A stretch of DNA of 64,000 bases from Tenacibaculum sp. 190130A14a. GTDB taxonomy: Bacteria; Bacteroidota; Bacteroidia; Flavobacteriales; Flavobacteriaceae. Positions 44,180-51,895 of the stretch are shown here, one piece after another. The notes beneath the pieces were generated by a model. The model saw nothing but the letters and a program-made list of their open reading frames with translations, was not told the DNA's origin and did no database searches. The DNA is taken from positions 3,574,501 through 3,638,500 of the forward strand of contig NZ_OZ040189.1 in the NCBI RefSeq assembly GCF_964048965.1. The letters run 5' to 3'. The position numbers and the translations under genes were made by a program. Every line of letters begins with the position of its first letter. The stretch's first letter is position 1.

Positions 44180-44914
44180 ATGGATAAAAATAATAATCCT
44201 GTAATTAAAGCAGTCGTTTCAATCAGACATTTAGCTTTAGGCTTGTCAACTAATTGGTCAAATATGAAATCAATTGGTAACAATTTCGAAAAAGAGATGA
44301 ATATAGTTTCGTCTATCGTAGAAGAATTTACTGATGCGAAAACTAAAAATCAGTGGGAAAGTGAGAAAAACAAATATCAATATAACTTAAGCGAATTAAA
44401 ACGAATTTTATCCAACACTATTAATAAAATTAAAGATAAAAATTCAGAAAACTTATCCAGTGACTGGAACTCCTATCAAGGCTTTTCTAATGACATGACC
44501 CTTACTCTATCCAATATGCAAACTATTGGAGAAAACATTGCATCAGAAGACATAAAACACAAATGGACACAACATTGGAGCTTGTTAAATGAAGCTCACA
44601 AGCAATTAAAAAATGAAGCTGAGGCATGTTGTTTACAATTAAGAATGATTGAAGAATACAGTCCTGAAGAGGTAAGTAACTTAACAGATACAATTTTAAA
44701 ACACATTCCCGTAAAGTACTCTATAGAAGAAGCTGAAAAATATTCTAAAGAATATATGGAAGCCTATGAAGCTATAAAAAATGAAGCATCTCAAAAGAAA
44801 AATCTTTGGGATAAATTTTTAGATATTCTTGCTGGAGGAGTAGAACAAACACCTGCACAAAGAGTAATGATGCGACGATGGGTTAATGGAGAAAAAGGAG
44901 ACAATTCACTTTAA
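44180..44914 (+). CDS. Soluble protein of unknown function
   Basis: A 244-residue, mostly helical protein without export signal; coiled segments (EEFTDAKTKNQWESEKNKYQ) and a Trp/Ser-rich stretch (SSDWNSYQGFSNDMTLTLSN) suggest an alpha-helical scaffold. It sits 10 bp after the reductase gene, within the same cargo block. No family recognised. Confidence 0.5.
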   Translation: MDKNNNPVIKAVVSIRHLALGLSTNWSNMKSIGNNFEKEMNIVSSIVEEFTDAKTKNQWESEKNKYQYNLSELKRILSNTINKIKDKNSENLSSDWNSYQGFSNDMTLTLSNMQTIGENIASEDIKHKWTQHWSLLNEAHKQLKNEAEACCLQLRMIEEYSPEEVSNLTDTILKHIPVKYSIEEAEKYSKEYMEAYEAIKNEASQKKNLWDKFLDILAGGVEQTPAQRVMMRRWVNGEKGDNSL

Positions 44915-44922
44915 ATATAAAA

Positions 44923-45666
44923 ATGAGGAAAACAATTTTAATAGCAATAACAATAATTAGCATTATTGGCTGTGCAGAAAAAAAGAAAAAAGAAACAATT
45001 AAAAGCGAAAATCATAAAGAAGAACTTAATAATTTTAATGTTACACAGAATTATGCTGTAATTTTTAAGTGGACTACAAAAGACGAAAAGTTTGTAGAAG
45101 ATAATACAGTACAGCAAGCCGATCAACTTCTAAAAATGTGGAAGGAAAATATTGTAGAAAATGTATATTACGATAGTAGTTCAAAGGTTGATAAATTTTC
45201 TTATTTCCCAAACATTACATTCTTTTTAAAAGCTCAAAATAAAAAAGAAGCTGAATCTATTTTAGATAATTTAACCTTTATTAAAAAGAATATAGCTAGC
45301 TATACTATTTATCCTGTAGGAAATCTTTGGTTAAAGCGAAATATTGATGCAATAAATAAAAAAGGAATTACAAAATCTTATATCTCAGTATGGACCACAA
45401 AATCAAAACCAAGTGATGATGTTATAACGGCTCAAAATGATTCATTAATGAAATTATGGAAACAAGGAACAATTGAAAACGCGTATTTCGATATTGAAGG
45501 AACACAAGTTGAGAATAATAAAACTGACTTTGTCTTATTTGTAAATTCAAATACAAAAGAAGAAGCGAAGTCACTATTAAACAATTTGCCTTTTATCAAA
45601 AATAATATTGCTTCTTATAAACTACATCAAGTAGGAGTTTTTTGGATGGGGATATATAATAACTAG
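44923..45666 (+). CDS. Lipoprotein with two tandem muconolactone-isomerase-like domains
   Basis: A 247-residue lipoprotein (lipobox IIGC). After the signal the protein is a tandem duplication: both copies contain QLLKMWKENIVENVYYD or DSLMKLWKQGTIENAYFD, then LDNLTFIKKNIASYTIYPVG or LNNLPFIKNNIASYKLHQVG. The pattern resembles dimeric alpha/beta barrel domains such as muconolactone isomerase or YCII proteins, here paired in one chain. Function unknown; the duplication itself is certain. Confidence 0.7.
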   Translation: MRKTILIAITIISIIGCAEKKKKETIKSENHKEELNNFNVTQNYAVIFKWTTKDEKFVEDNTVQQADQLLKMWKENIVENVYYDSSSKVDKFSYFPNITFFLKAQNKKEAESILDNLTFIKKNIASYTIYPVGNLWLKRNIDAINKKGITKSYISVWTTKSKPSDDVITAQNDSLMKLWKQGTIENAYFDIEGTQVENNKTDFVLFVNSNTKEEAKSLLNNLPFIKNNIASYKLHQVGVFWMGIYNN

Positions 45667-45762
45667 TACTAAATACAATTATACTATACTGCAACTAAAC
45701 ATATACTTCTTTTTATTGCACTATGAATAAAAAGAATTCTAAAATATTATAAATCATATAAA

Positions 45763-46284
45763 ATGAACAAAACAAATTTATTATTACTAAGTGGAATCAG
45801 CATGCTCTTAGGTGGGTTGTCAATTCTATTCTCTCATAATATAGGTATTACAACATCTAAAATCGCAACACCAATATTATTTATAATCAGTGGTCTTATG
45901 GCAATGCAATTTGCTAATGCAAACAAAACACACTCCATAGCAAAAACTTATCATTTATTACAAGGTATAGGTATGATTGCCTTCGCTATAGCTATTATTT
46001 TTCTACCAACATCTTTAGAATCATTTTTAACAATTGTCACTTTTTTCACAATGGTGTACGGTATACTAGAAATAATTTTTTCTTTTTCAGTGTTAAATAC
46101 AAGTCACAAATTAAAAATGAACATGTTAATTGTTCGAATTATATCTGGTGCTTTTAACTTAATTGGAGGTTTTATTCTATTTATGGCACTTTTAAATAAT
46201 GTTAAAACAGGGCTAACAGTAGCTGGAGTATTAATAGTATCAGCAGGTTTATCTTATACTATTTTCTCTTCAAAAATAAAATAA
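45763..46284 (+). CDS. DUF308-type membrane protein (HdeD-like)
   Basis: A 173-residue protein with six short helices in three pairs, each with small residues and Gly (LLLLSGISMLLGGLSILFSH, LLQGIGMIAFAIAIIFLPTS, IISGAFNLIGGFILFMALLN). This matches the DUF308/HdeD family, implicated in acid or membrane stress. It is the last gene of cargo block 3. The family call is good; the role is uncertain. Confidence 0.7.
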   Translation: MNKTNLLLLSGISMLLGGLSILFSHNIGITTSKIATPILFIISGLMAMQFANANKTHSIAKTYHLLQGIGMIAFAIAIIFLPTSLESFLTIVTFFTMVYGILEIIFSFSVLNTSHKLKMNMLIVRIISGAFNLIGGFILFMALLNNVKTGLTVAGVLIVSAGLSYTIFSSKIK

Positions 46285-46500
46285 CTTAATTCAGCTTTCT
46301 AAAACTAAAATCAAGAAAATACTTGATTAATACTTTTTGTAGAGATAATAAAATAAGTTAATTGTTTTAATCTAAAAAGGAGTTTATCAAAGTAGCCCAT
46401 GGGGCAATAAAATGGATAAACTTCTTTTAATTAGAATTTATGAATTCAATAAAATTTGTTTTTAAACCTGAAAATATAGCTTATAAGTTTAAGGTGTTTT

Positions 46501-46572
46501 TAACGTCAATTTAAACTGGTAATTCAGGTTAGGGGATGAAGAACCAAAGTTATATAGTCTAAAGGAATGCAA
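46501..46572. repeat. 72-bp inverted repeat, right copy
   Basis: Reverse complement of 39,067-39,138 with two mismatches. It lies in a gene-free stretch that also carries the pseudogene fragment and repeat copy D, and its outer end runs into GCAACA. Confidence 0.9.
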
Positions 46573-46640
46573 CAATAGATATGTCCTGGGGGACTATCAA
46601 TATTTAAAGGAGCTTTTATAGTTCCTTTTTTTACCTACAC

Positions 46641-46866
46641 TTAAATAGTGACATAAACCACTTCACTTTCTCCATCTAATTCTTCAGAGAAAAACTCTTT
46701 GTATTTCTTTGGGGTTACCTTTTATAACCCTTCTTCCCAAACCATATATTCACCAACACCGTAGCGGCCTTGGTTATGCATTACAAAACTATAAACTGTG
46801 ATTAATGCATCTGGTAAATGGGTCCAACCTTGATCACCTTTAAAATTTCCTGTTTTTGTTATCTGT
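46641..46866 (-). pseudogene. Coding remnant on the minus strand
   Basis: Translation on the minus strand gives a continuous protein-like segment HLPDALITVYSFVMHNQGRY and MVWEEGL, then an in-frame stop at 46,725-46,727, then KVTPKKYKEFFSEELDGESE in the same frame. The segment merges into repeat copy D without a start codon. It is therefore a truncated and broken gene of unknown family. Confidence 0.55.
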
Positions 46867-46884
46867 TGCAGATGAGTAATAAAA

Positions 46885-47050
46885 CCGCAACAGTTGTTGC
46901 AACAGTCTAAAAGTTGGAATATAGAGAAGTGAAGCCCTTGTTTTATAAGGGATTATAGAATTAGCGAAACATGTCTGCAACAAACTCGCAGCAGAAAATC
47001 AACAATGTTGCAACAAATTTGCAACAAAAATGCAACAGCCGCAACAGAGA
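46885..47050. repeat. GCAAC/GTTGC repeat, copy D (inverted)
   Basis: About 165 bp, inverted relative to copies B and C, containing the same core (CCCTT..AAGGG), the block matching TTCCAACTTTTAGACTGTTG and many GCAAC motifs. It adjoins the coding remnant and precedes the HTH-ImmA gene region. Confidence 0.85.
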
Positions 47051-47132
47051 AAACTATAGTTTTATCAATTAAGAAAGCAATTAACATTACAAGAGTTTTT
47101 TTCAAAGTCAGGAAAATTTGATTTCCCTTAAC

Positions 47133-47160
47133 AAAAAAGAGGGTAATTACCCTCTTTTTT
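47133..47160. terminator. Perfect palindromic terminator
   Basis: A perfect 28-bp palindrome with arms AAAAAAGAGGGTAA and the complement, ending in T6. It can terminate both directions and insulates the HTH-ImmA genes from the cargo region. Confidence 0.85.
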
Positions 47161-47162
47161 AG

Positions 47163-47190
47163 TTTTCGTTCCGTATTTTGCTTATATTTG
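47163..47190 (+). promoter_or_regulatory. Candidate promoter of the HTH-ImmA operon
   Basis: A TATATTTG matching the Bacteroidota -7 element lies at 47,183-47,190, about 20 bp before the start codon; a T-rich block near 47,163 sits at the -33 position. Confidence 0.5.
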
Positions 47191-47210
47191 CAGGGTAAAT
47201 TCTTGTTTTT

Positions 47211-48404
47211 ATGAATTATTCTGATATAGATAACTTGCTTAAAACCATCTTTTCTGAAGATAAATCTATTGATATAAAGGAAATGTTTGAAGAAAAGTTA
47301 GATGAACTTAAAGTTAGTAAAACTAAAGTTTTAAAGCTTCTTAAAATAGATAAAGATGTTTTTGAGCAGATAATTACTGGTACAGCAAAACAGCCGAATC
47401 TAATACATGTAATCAAAATAGCCGAGTTTTTAGATGTTCCAATTGATAAATTCATAGAAGTTGTTATAAAGAATCAAAGTACGGATAACATAAAATCCAT
47501 AGAAAGTGCTAGAAATGCAACCTTTCTTCTTAATAAATTTGATGTAAAAACCTTGACTAAATTTGGCTTTTTTAATTCAAAAGATGATACAAGTGAATTA
47601 ATAAAGAGGATTTTATCATTTTTTGGGTTTGATAGTATAAGGGAGTTTGAGCAACAATTAGATACTCCATTATATAGTTCAACTAAGAGGAACTTCTCAG
47701 ATAAAATGAAAGACTTTTGGATCAAATCTGCATACCAAACGTTTAAGGTTATAGATAACCCGAATGATTATGACAGGAATAGATTAAAAGAAATAATTGT
47801 GAAAATAAAGCCATATTCACAGGATGTTAAAAATGGATTGTTTACAGTTTGTAAGGCTCTGTACAATGTCGGTGTAACGGTAGTTTTTCAAAACTATTTA
47901 TCAACTACCCAAGTTAGGGGAGCGACTTTTATTGTAAATGAAAAACCTTGTCTTGTATTAACTGATTTTAATAAGAGTTATCCTAGTATTTGGTTTACGT
48001 TATTGCATGAGCTTCATCATGTGTTGTTTGATTTTGAATTAATCAAAAGTAATAGCTTCCATTTAACTGGAGATCCAGATCTTTTTTTGATCGAGGAAAA
48101 AGCAAATTCGTTTGCTAGGGATTTTTTCTTACCGGAGGAAAAGTTCCATTTTATAAAAAGACATATAAAGAACCCTTATTTAGTATCTAAGTTTGCTGAT
48201 GAGAATGAAATACATGTGTCTATAGTTTATTCTTTTTTTATATGGTACCAAGATAATTTGTATAATAAAAAGTATTATGGAGCTTTTAAAAATTATTACC
48301 CAGATTATAAGGCGTCATTAAATAAACTTAGCCCATTATCGTGGGATAGTGAAACCATAAAAGAAGCAGGTAAAAGAATAAAAGAAATATTGGAAATTAA
48401 TTAA
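47211..48404 (+). CDS. XRE-ImmA/IrrE protein (helix-turn-helix plus metallopeptidase)
   Basis: A 397-residue protein. Residues about 35-95 form a helix-turn-helix (KVLKLLKIDKDVFEQIITGT), and residues 225-330 a zinc peptidase domain of the ImmA/IrrE type with HELHH (His266, Glu267, His270) and the ligand block EEKANSFARDFFLP. Such proteins control integrated elements by cutting their own repressor, or act as antitoxins. It is followed after 9 bp by a 182-residue partner of unknown function, a pairing typical of toxin-antitoxin-like or defence modules. Confidence 0.8.
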   Translation: MNYSDIDNLLKTIFSEDKSIDIKEMFEEKLDELKVSKTKVLKLLKIDKDVFEQIITGTAKQPNLIHVIKIAEFLDVPIDKFIEVVIKNQSTDNIKSIESARNATFLLNKFDVKTLTKFGFFNSKDDTSELIKRILSFFGFDSIREFEQQLDTPLYSSTKRNFSDKMKDFWIKSAYQTFKVIDNPNDYDRNRLKEIIVKIKPYSQDVKNGLFTVCKALYNVGVTVVFQNYLSTTQVRGATFIVNEKPCLVLTDFNKSYPSIWFTLLHELHHVLFDFELIKSNSFHLTGDPDLFLIEEKANSFARDFFLPEEKFHFIKRHIKNPYLVSKFADENEIHVSIVYSFFIWYQDNLYNKKYYGAFKNYYPDYKASLNKLSPLSWDSETIKEAGKRIKEILEIN

Positions 48405-48413
48405 AATTAATAT

Positions 48414-48962
48414 ATGTCAGACAAAAAGAAAGTAGCAAAAGAACAAAAGATCTCTGAATTTGAGTTAGAGAGACTTGAACTTTTACAAAAAGCAAGTGAA
48501 AAAGTAGGAAAGCAATTAACTATAAATCCAGAATTAGGAAATCTTGAGGAAATAGATGAACTAAGAGATTTAGTTGGAAATGATTTTGAGAACCCTGAAG
48601 AAAAGTATAATGTTTATTATAAGGGAATTCGAAAATTATTAATGGATTATTTACCTAAAGGTAAAGATTATAAGGAAATACGAGATATTATTTATGATGA
48701 GAAAAATATATTTTTAACCTTAGGTAAGCGTAAGTCCGATAATAACGGTTTGAGAGGAGCAGATGGAAGAATGACCTTTCAACCTGTAATGAATGAAATC
48801 TTAGATATAATTATAAAATGGGTGGCGGAATCTCAAAACGCATTTGATTTATATAGAGCATTTTATGAGTTAAATGAAAGATATGGTTATGGTCATGAGG
48901 AGTATGATGAATCAACTTTAAAAGTAGCTAAAGCAATGATGAAGTTAAGTGATAAAAATTAG
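48414..48962 (+). CDS. Partner of the HTH-ImmA protein, unknown function
   Basis: A 182-residue, mostly helical protein with acidic charge and distinctive blocks (RDIIYDEKNIFLTLGKRKSD, FYELNERYGYGHEEYDESTL). It has no export signal and no family I recognise. Its position directly behind the HTH-ImmA gene makes it a candidate toxin, antitoxin or effector of that system. Confidence 0.6.
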   Translation: MSDKKKVAKEQKISEFELERLELLQKASEKVGKQLTINPELGNLEEIDELRDLVGNDFENPEEKYNVYYKGIRKLLMDYLPKGKDYKEIRDIIYDEKNIFLTLGKRKSDNNGLRGADGRMTFQPVMNEILDIIIKWVAESQNAFDLYRAFYELNERYGYGHEEYDESTLKVAKAMMKLSDKN

Positions 48963-48991
48963 AGAAAACCGGGTTGAATTTCTCCGTTTTT
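48962..48991 (+). terminator. Probable terminator after the HTH-ImmA pair
   Basis: Stem GAGAAA / TTTCTC (48,962-48,984) around an inner AACC-GGTT pairing, followed by CG and seven T, beginning at the stop codon. Confidence 0.5.
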
Positions 48992-49264
48992 TTAATATTA
49001 ACCTAATTGTACTTTTGGTTTTATAGATTATTCTTTGAATTAAGATGAGAATTTACCAAAATTTAATTTTTATTAATGACAGCAAAATGTTTTAAGAAAT
49101 AATCTATAAACTAAAGAGTGAATTAGGTTTTAATCAGAGAAATCAAACTAATTGTTCTTATTCTATAGTTTTCATTATTCTGTTTTGTTGAAAAAAAGAC
49201 AATCATAGTTTTTGACTTTACGTGCCTTTCAATATACAGAATGTTAAATTAAGAGAAAAAAAAA
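48992..49264 (+). other. Intergenic region
   Basis: AT-rich, with no gene, no repeat and no clear promoter seen. It lies between two convergent units (the HTH-ImmA pair and the Abi_2 gene). Confidence 0.4.
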
Positions 49265-49286
49265 ACCTAAAGCACAATGTTTAGGT
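49265..49286 (-). terminator. Terminator of the Abi_2 gene
   Basis: Stem ACCTAAA / TTTAGGT (loop of eight bases), followed on the minus strand by a run of T. It lies 76 bp beyond the minus-strand stop codon at 49,362. Confidence 0.7.
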
Positions 49287-49361
49287 CATGAATAATTTTT
49301 TTAAGTGCAACACTAAAGCGTAATGAATAGCTAGGCACTTTCTGATGCAAATATACGAGAT

Positions 49362-50234
49362 TTACAATTGATAACCAATTTTTTCTTTAATTATTGATTC
49401 AATAAGCGGGTTATTTTCATATTCTTTGAACAATTTATTTATTTCAGAGTTCATATCATTATTTCTATCCGTAGAAATGTTTTTTAAAATATAGGATATT
49501 GTTTTTATTCCAGCATCTAATGATTGATTATTATTGTCGTTAAATTTAGTCCTTGGAATTTTATATATACCCTTAGGAAGATTCAAATCAAATAATACAC
49601 CTGCATGAGCACAGATATTTCGAATAAACTTTATAGTGTGAATAAAATTTATAAATGTTTTAAGGTTGTTTAAACCGTAAAGTTTTGAAATTTCTTTTTT
49701 AAGTTCCTCATTCTTTAACGAATTAAAAACAGTGACAATCCCTCCAAATGACAAAAACTCAAAAGCTTTCCAGGTTGGCGCATATTTATCGTTTCTGTAT
49801 TTTAAATGATGAAGTTTTATTTGCTTATTCTCCTCTTTAAATCTATCTGTGTATAGTTTTGAATCTAATCTTTCTATAAACCACTCAGTCATTATTTTTG
49901 GATTAGTATACCAAACAGGATCTTCTTTATATTCATTAGAAACATAATAAATAACCTTAGTTCTAAAATTAACTTCTATACGCTTTAAATATTTCAATAA
50001 AATATTTCTTAAATCTACGTCTAAGTAATAAAGATTTATAACATTAGAGAACAACATATTATCACCAAAATTATGGTCCTCATCAATTTCAAAAGGAAAC
50101 CAATAAAATCCGAGTCTATAGTAGCCAATATCTAGTAATATTTCTTCAGCTTTTTCCTCTCCGCAATCGAAAATCATTCCCCTTTCTTTTAAAGTTAAAA
50201 TTTGTTCTTCTATAGTTGTTGCTTTTTTAGACAT
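49362..50234 (-). CDS. Abi_2 (AbiD/AbiF) family protein with HEPN motif
   Basis: A 290-residue abortive-infection protein. The N-terminal block LKERGMIFDCGEEKAEEILL and the following GYYRLGFYWFPFE are typical of the Abi_2 family. The C-terminal RNICAHAGVLFDLNL carries the R-x4-H HEPN motif that makes these proteins RNases. They act by halting growth upon phage infection. It forms a minus-strand set with a DUF4393 gene and an HNH nuclease near the integrase, a common site for defence genes in integrated elements. Confidence 0.88.
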   Translation of the reverse strand: MSKKATTIEEQILTLKERGMIFDCGEEKAEEILLDIGYYRLGFYWFPFEIDEDHNFGDNMLFSNVINLYYLDVDLRNILLKYLKRIEVNFRTKVIYYVSNEYKEDPVWYTNPKIMTEWFIERLDSKLYTDRFKEENKQIKLHHLKYRNDKYAPTWKAFEFLSFGGIVTVFNSLKNEELKKEISKLYGLNNLKTFINFIHTIKFIRNICAHAGVLFDLNLPKGIYKIPRTKFNDNNNQSLDAGIKTISYILKNISTDRNNDMNSEINKLFKEYENNPLIESIIKEKIGYQL

Positions 50235-50330
50235 TTTGAATAGAAAAGTTATAATATATTAATGAATGCCAACCGTATATGTATGGCGTGTATCTCAAAG
50301 GGTATGGACTATACACTTTGTTAGCATCGG

Positions 50331-51092
50331 TTATTTTTTGATCTTGCACATTTGAACAAATTCGAGCCCCAAATTTGTAATTCGAATTGTTTCGCTATCA
50401 TAAACTTCAATGTCAATATCAAGCGACGTGTCATCAGGGTCAGTATCAGATTTTTCAGCATTATACACCTCAACTTCAGGTTCCCATTTTACAACTCCTA
50501 AAGCAACTAAGTTTGAGATCATTAATTCTAAATCTGTACGTTCGATTTTGTTCCCTTTTGAAATCTCTTTTAGTGAGAATGAAAACCAACGTAATGGATA
50601 ATCTTCTAATTCTCTTTCGGGTTTAAATAATTGGTCCCTTTTGGCCTTCTCATACCTTGCTTGACGCTTTTTAATGAACAAATCATGTAGAAAATCAAGA
50701 AGTATAGCCTCCTCATTTGAAAGTTTACTAATTATCTCAATACAATTTTGTTTTAGCAAAGTTTTTCCTTCAATAAGCACAACATTCGTTATCAATTTCG
50801 ACCACTTTTCCTGAAGGTCTGGGTTTTCCTCCAAGGAACTGAATTGAACTAGAGGCGCAAGCACCTTTAAATCAATTTGCTTAGGTTGTAATCCACTTTT
50901 TTCTACATATTGTTGGGCTTTAGTTAATATCTTCACTTGGTTTTTGAATCTTCTAAGTCGAAAATTATCTGCAAATGTTTCAGATATTTCTGTGATAGAG
51001 GGGCCCAAAACTGCTTTAATAGCTTGTTCTCCTTTGTCTAATAATTGTTTAGGTAAATTCAATTCTTTTGCGGTTTCGCTTAATTCTCCCAT
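50331..51092 (-). CDS. DUF4393 family protein
   Basis: A 253-residue soluble protein: an N-terminal block (GELSETAKELNLPKQLLDKG), a basic helical middle (NFRLRRFKNQVKILTKAQQY) and an acidic C-terminal domain ending RITNLGLEFVQMCKIKK. DUF4393 proteins recur in phage-defence neighbourhoods; their activity is not established. It lies 96 bp upstream of the Abi_2 gene in the same direction. Confidence 0.75.
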   Translation of the reverse strand: MGELSETAKELNLPKQLLDKGEQAIKAVLGPSITEISETFADNFRLRRFKNQVKILTKAQQYVEKSGLQPKQIDLKVLAPLVQFSSLEENPDLQEKWSKLITNVVLIEGKTLLKQNCIEIISKLSNEEAILLDFLHDLFIKKRQARYEKAKRDQLFKPERELEDYPLRWFSFSLKEISKGNKIERTDLELMISNLVALGVVKWEPEVEVYNAEKSDTDPDDTSLDIDIEVYDSETIRITNLGLEFVQMCKIKK

Positions 51093-51274
51093 ATCAAATT
51101 TTTATTGGTGCTAACTCCTTATATACTGACTTGTATTAACATTTAACCTGCTCAGTCAAATGATAAAAGGAAATTTTATTTAATTTATCAAAAATTTAGT
51201 TAGATGAAGCAATTTATAATAAATGAAATTAACCTCATTAAGGAAACCCATAAAAAGGGTAAGAAAAAACATAC

Positions 51275-51883
51275 TTAATCAAATTTTCCAAATTCACGCA
51301 TATCTAATTCTTTGTGAATTTTAGTATGACATTTACTACATACTGACAACAGATCTTCTAAAGTTTCATTGAACAAGTTATCATATGTTAAATGATGAAC
51401 ATGTTCAGCTTTGGAAACTTTGCATTCTTGACACATATTTTCGTCTCTTTCTAACACATCTTTTCTTATTCTCCTCCATTTAGTTGATTTTAAATACCTA
51501 ACATATTCTGCATACTTCGATGTTTCGTAATTATTTCTCTCAATACTTTCTCTAAGTAAACTATATTCTTGTAACCTTTCTTCTCTCCAAAAAGTAAATT
51601 TATTATGATTAAATTCAGATCGGATTTGAGACATGAATTGCTTATGACTTAGAGGTTTCGTTTTAAATGCTCCTCCACAATGCAAACATTGATAAAACAA
51701 TCTCTTAATGTTATTGTCATAATATTCAATCGTGACAATCTTATATGGAGATCTACAACAATCTTCAATTTTAGTATTAACCATCATTTTACATTCACAA
51801 CAAGACAAAACATTATGATAAATTCCCTCATTGATAATTTCCCAGCGCGAATTCTTGCATCTGTAACATTCTAGACTAAACAT
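51275..51883 (-). CDS. HNH-family endonuclease
   Basis: A 202-residue protein with a Cys-rich N-terminal part (about five CxxC-like pairs, e.g. CYRCKN, CQHCGG-type) that should bind zinc, and a C-terminal HNH domain (EHVHHLTYDNLFNETLEDLL followed by CHTKIH) with the catalytic His. HNH proteins act in defence, in phage biology and as homing nucleases. Its place next to the integrase leaves its role open. Confidence 0.75.
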   Translation of the reverse strand: MFSLECYRCKNSRWEIINEGIYHNVLSCCECKMMVNTKIEDCCRSPYKIVTIEYYDNNIKRLFYQCLHCGGAFKTKPLSHKQFMSQIRSEFNHNKFTFWREERLQEYSLLRESIERNNYETSKYAEYVRYLKSTKWRRIRKDVLERDENMCQECKVSKAEHVHHLTYDNLFNETLEDLLSVCSKCHTKIHKELDMREFGKFD

Positions 51884-51895
51884 ATAACAAATGAT

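Noticed and set aside
39067..46572. Calling the 72-bp inverted repeats the ends of a standard transposon
   Set aside because: No transposase lies between them, no target-site duplication is visible, and the outer flanks themselves belong to the repeat-rich region.
38600..47060. Reading the repeat copies as a CRISPR array or as integron attC sites
   Set aside because: The copies are few, unevenly spaced and separated by multi-gene blocks; no cas genes are present, the ends do not carry the attC core GTTRRRY, and no integron integrase is present.
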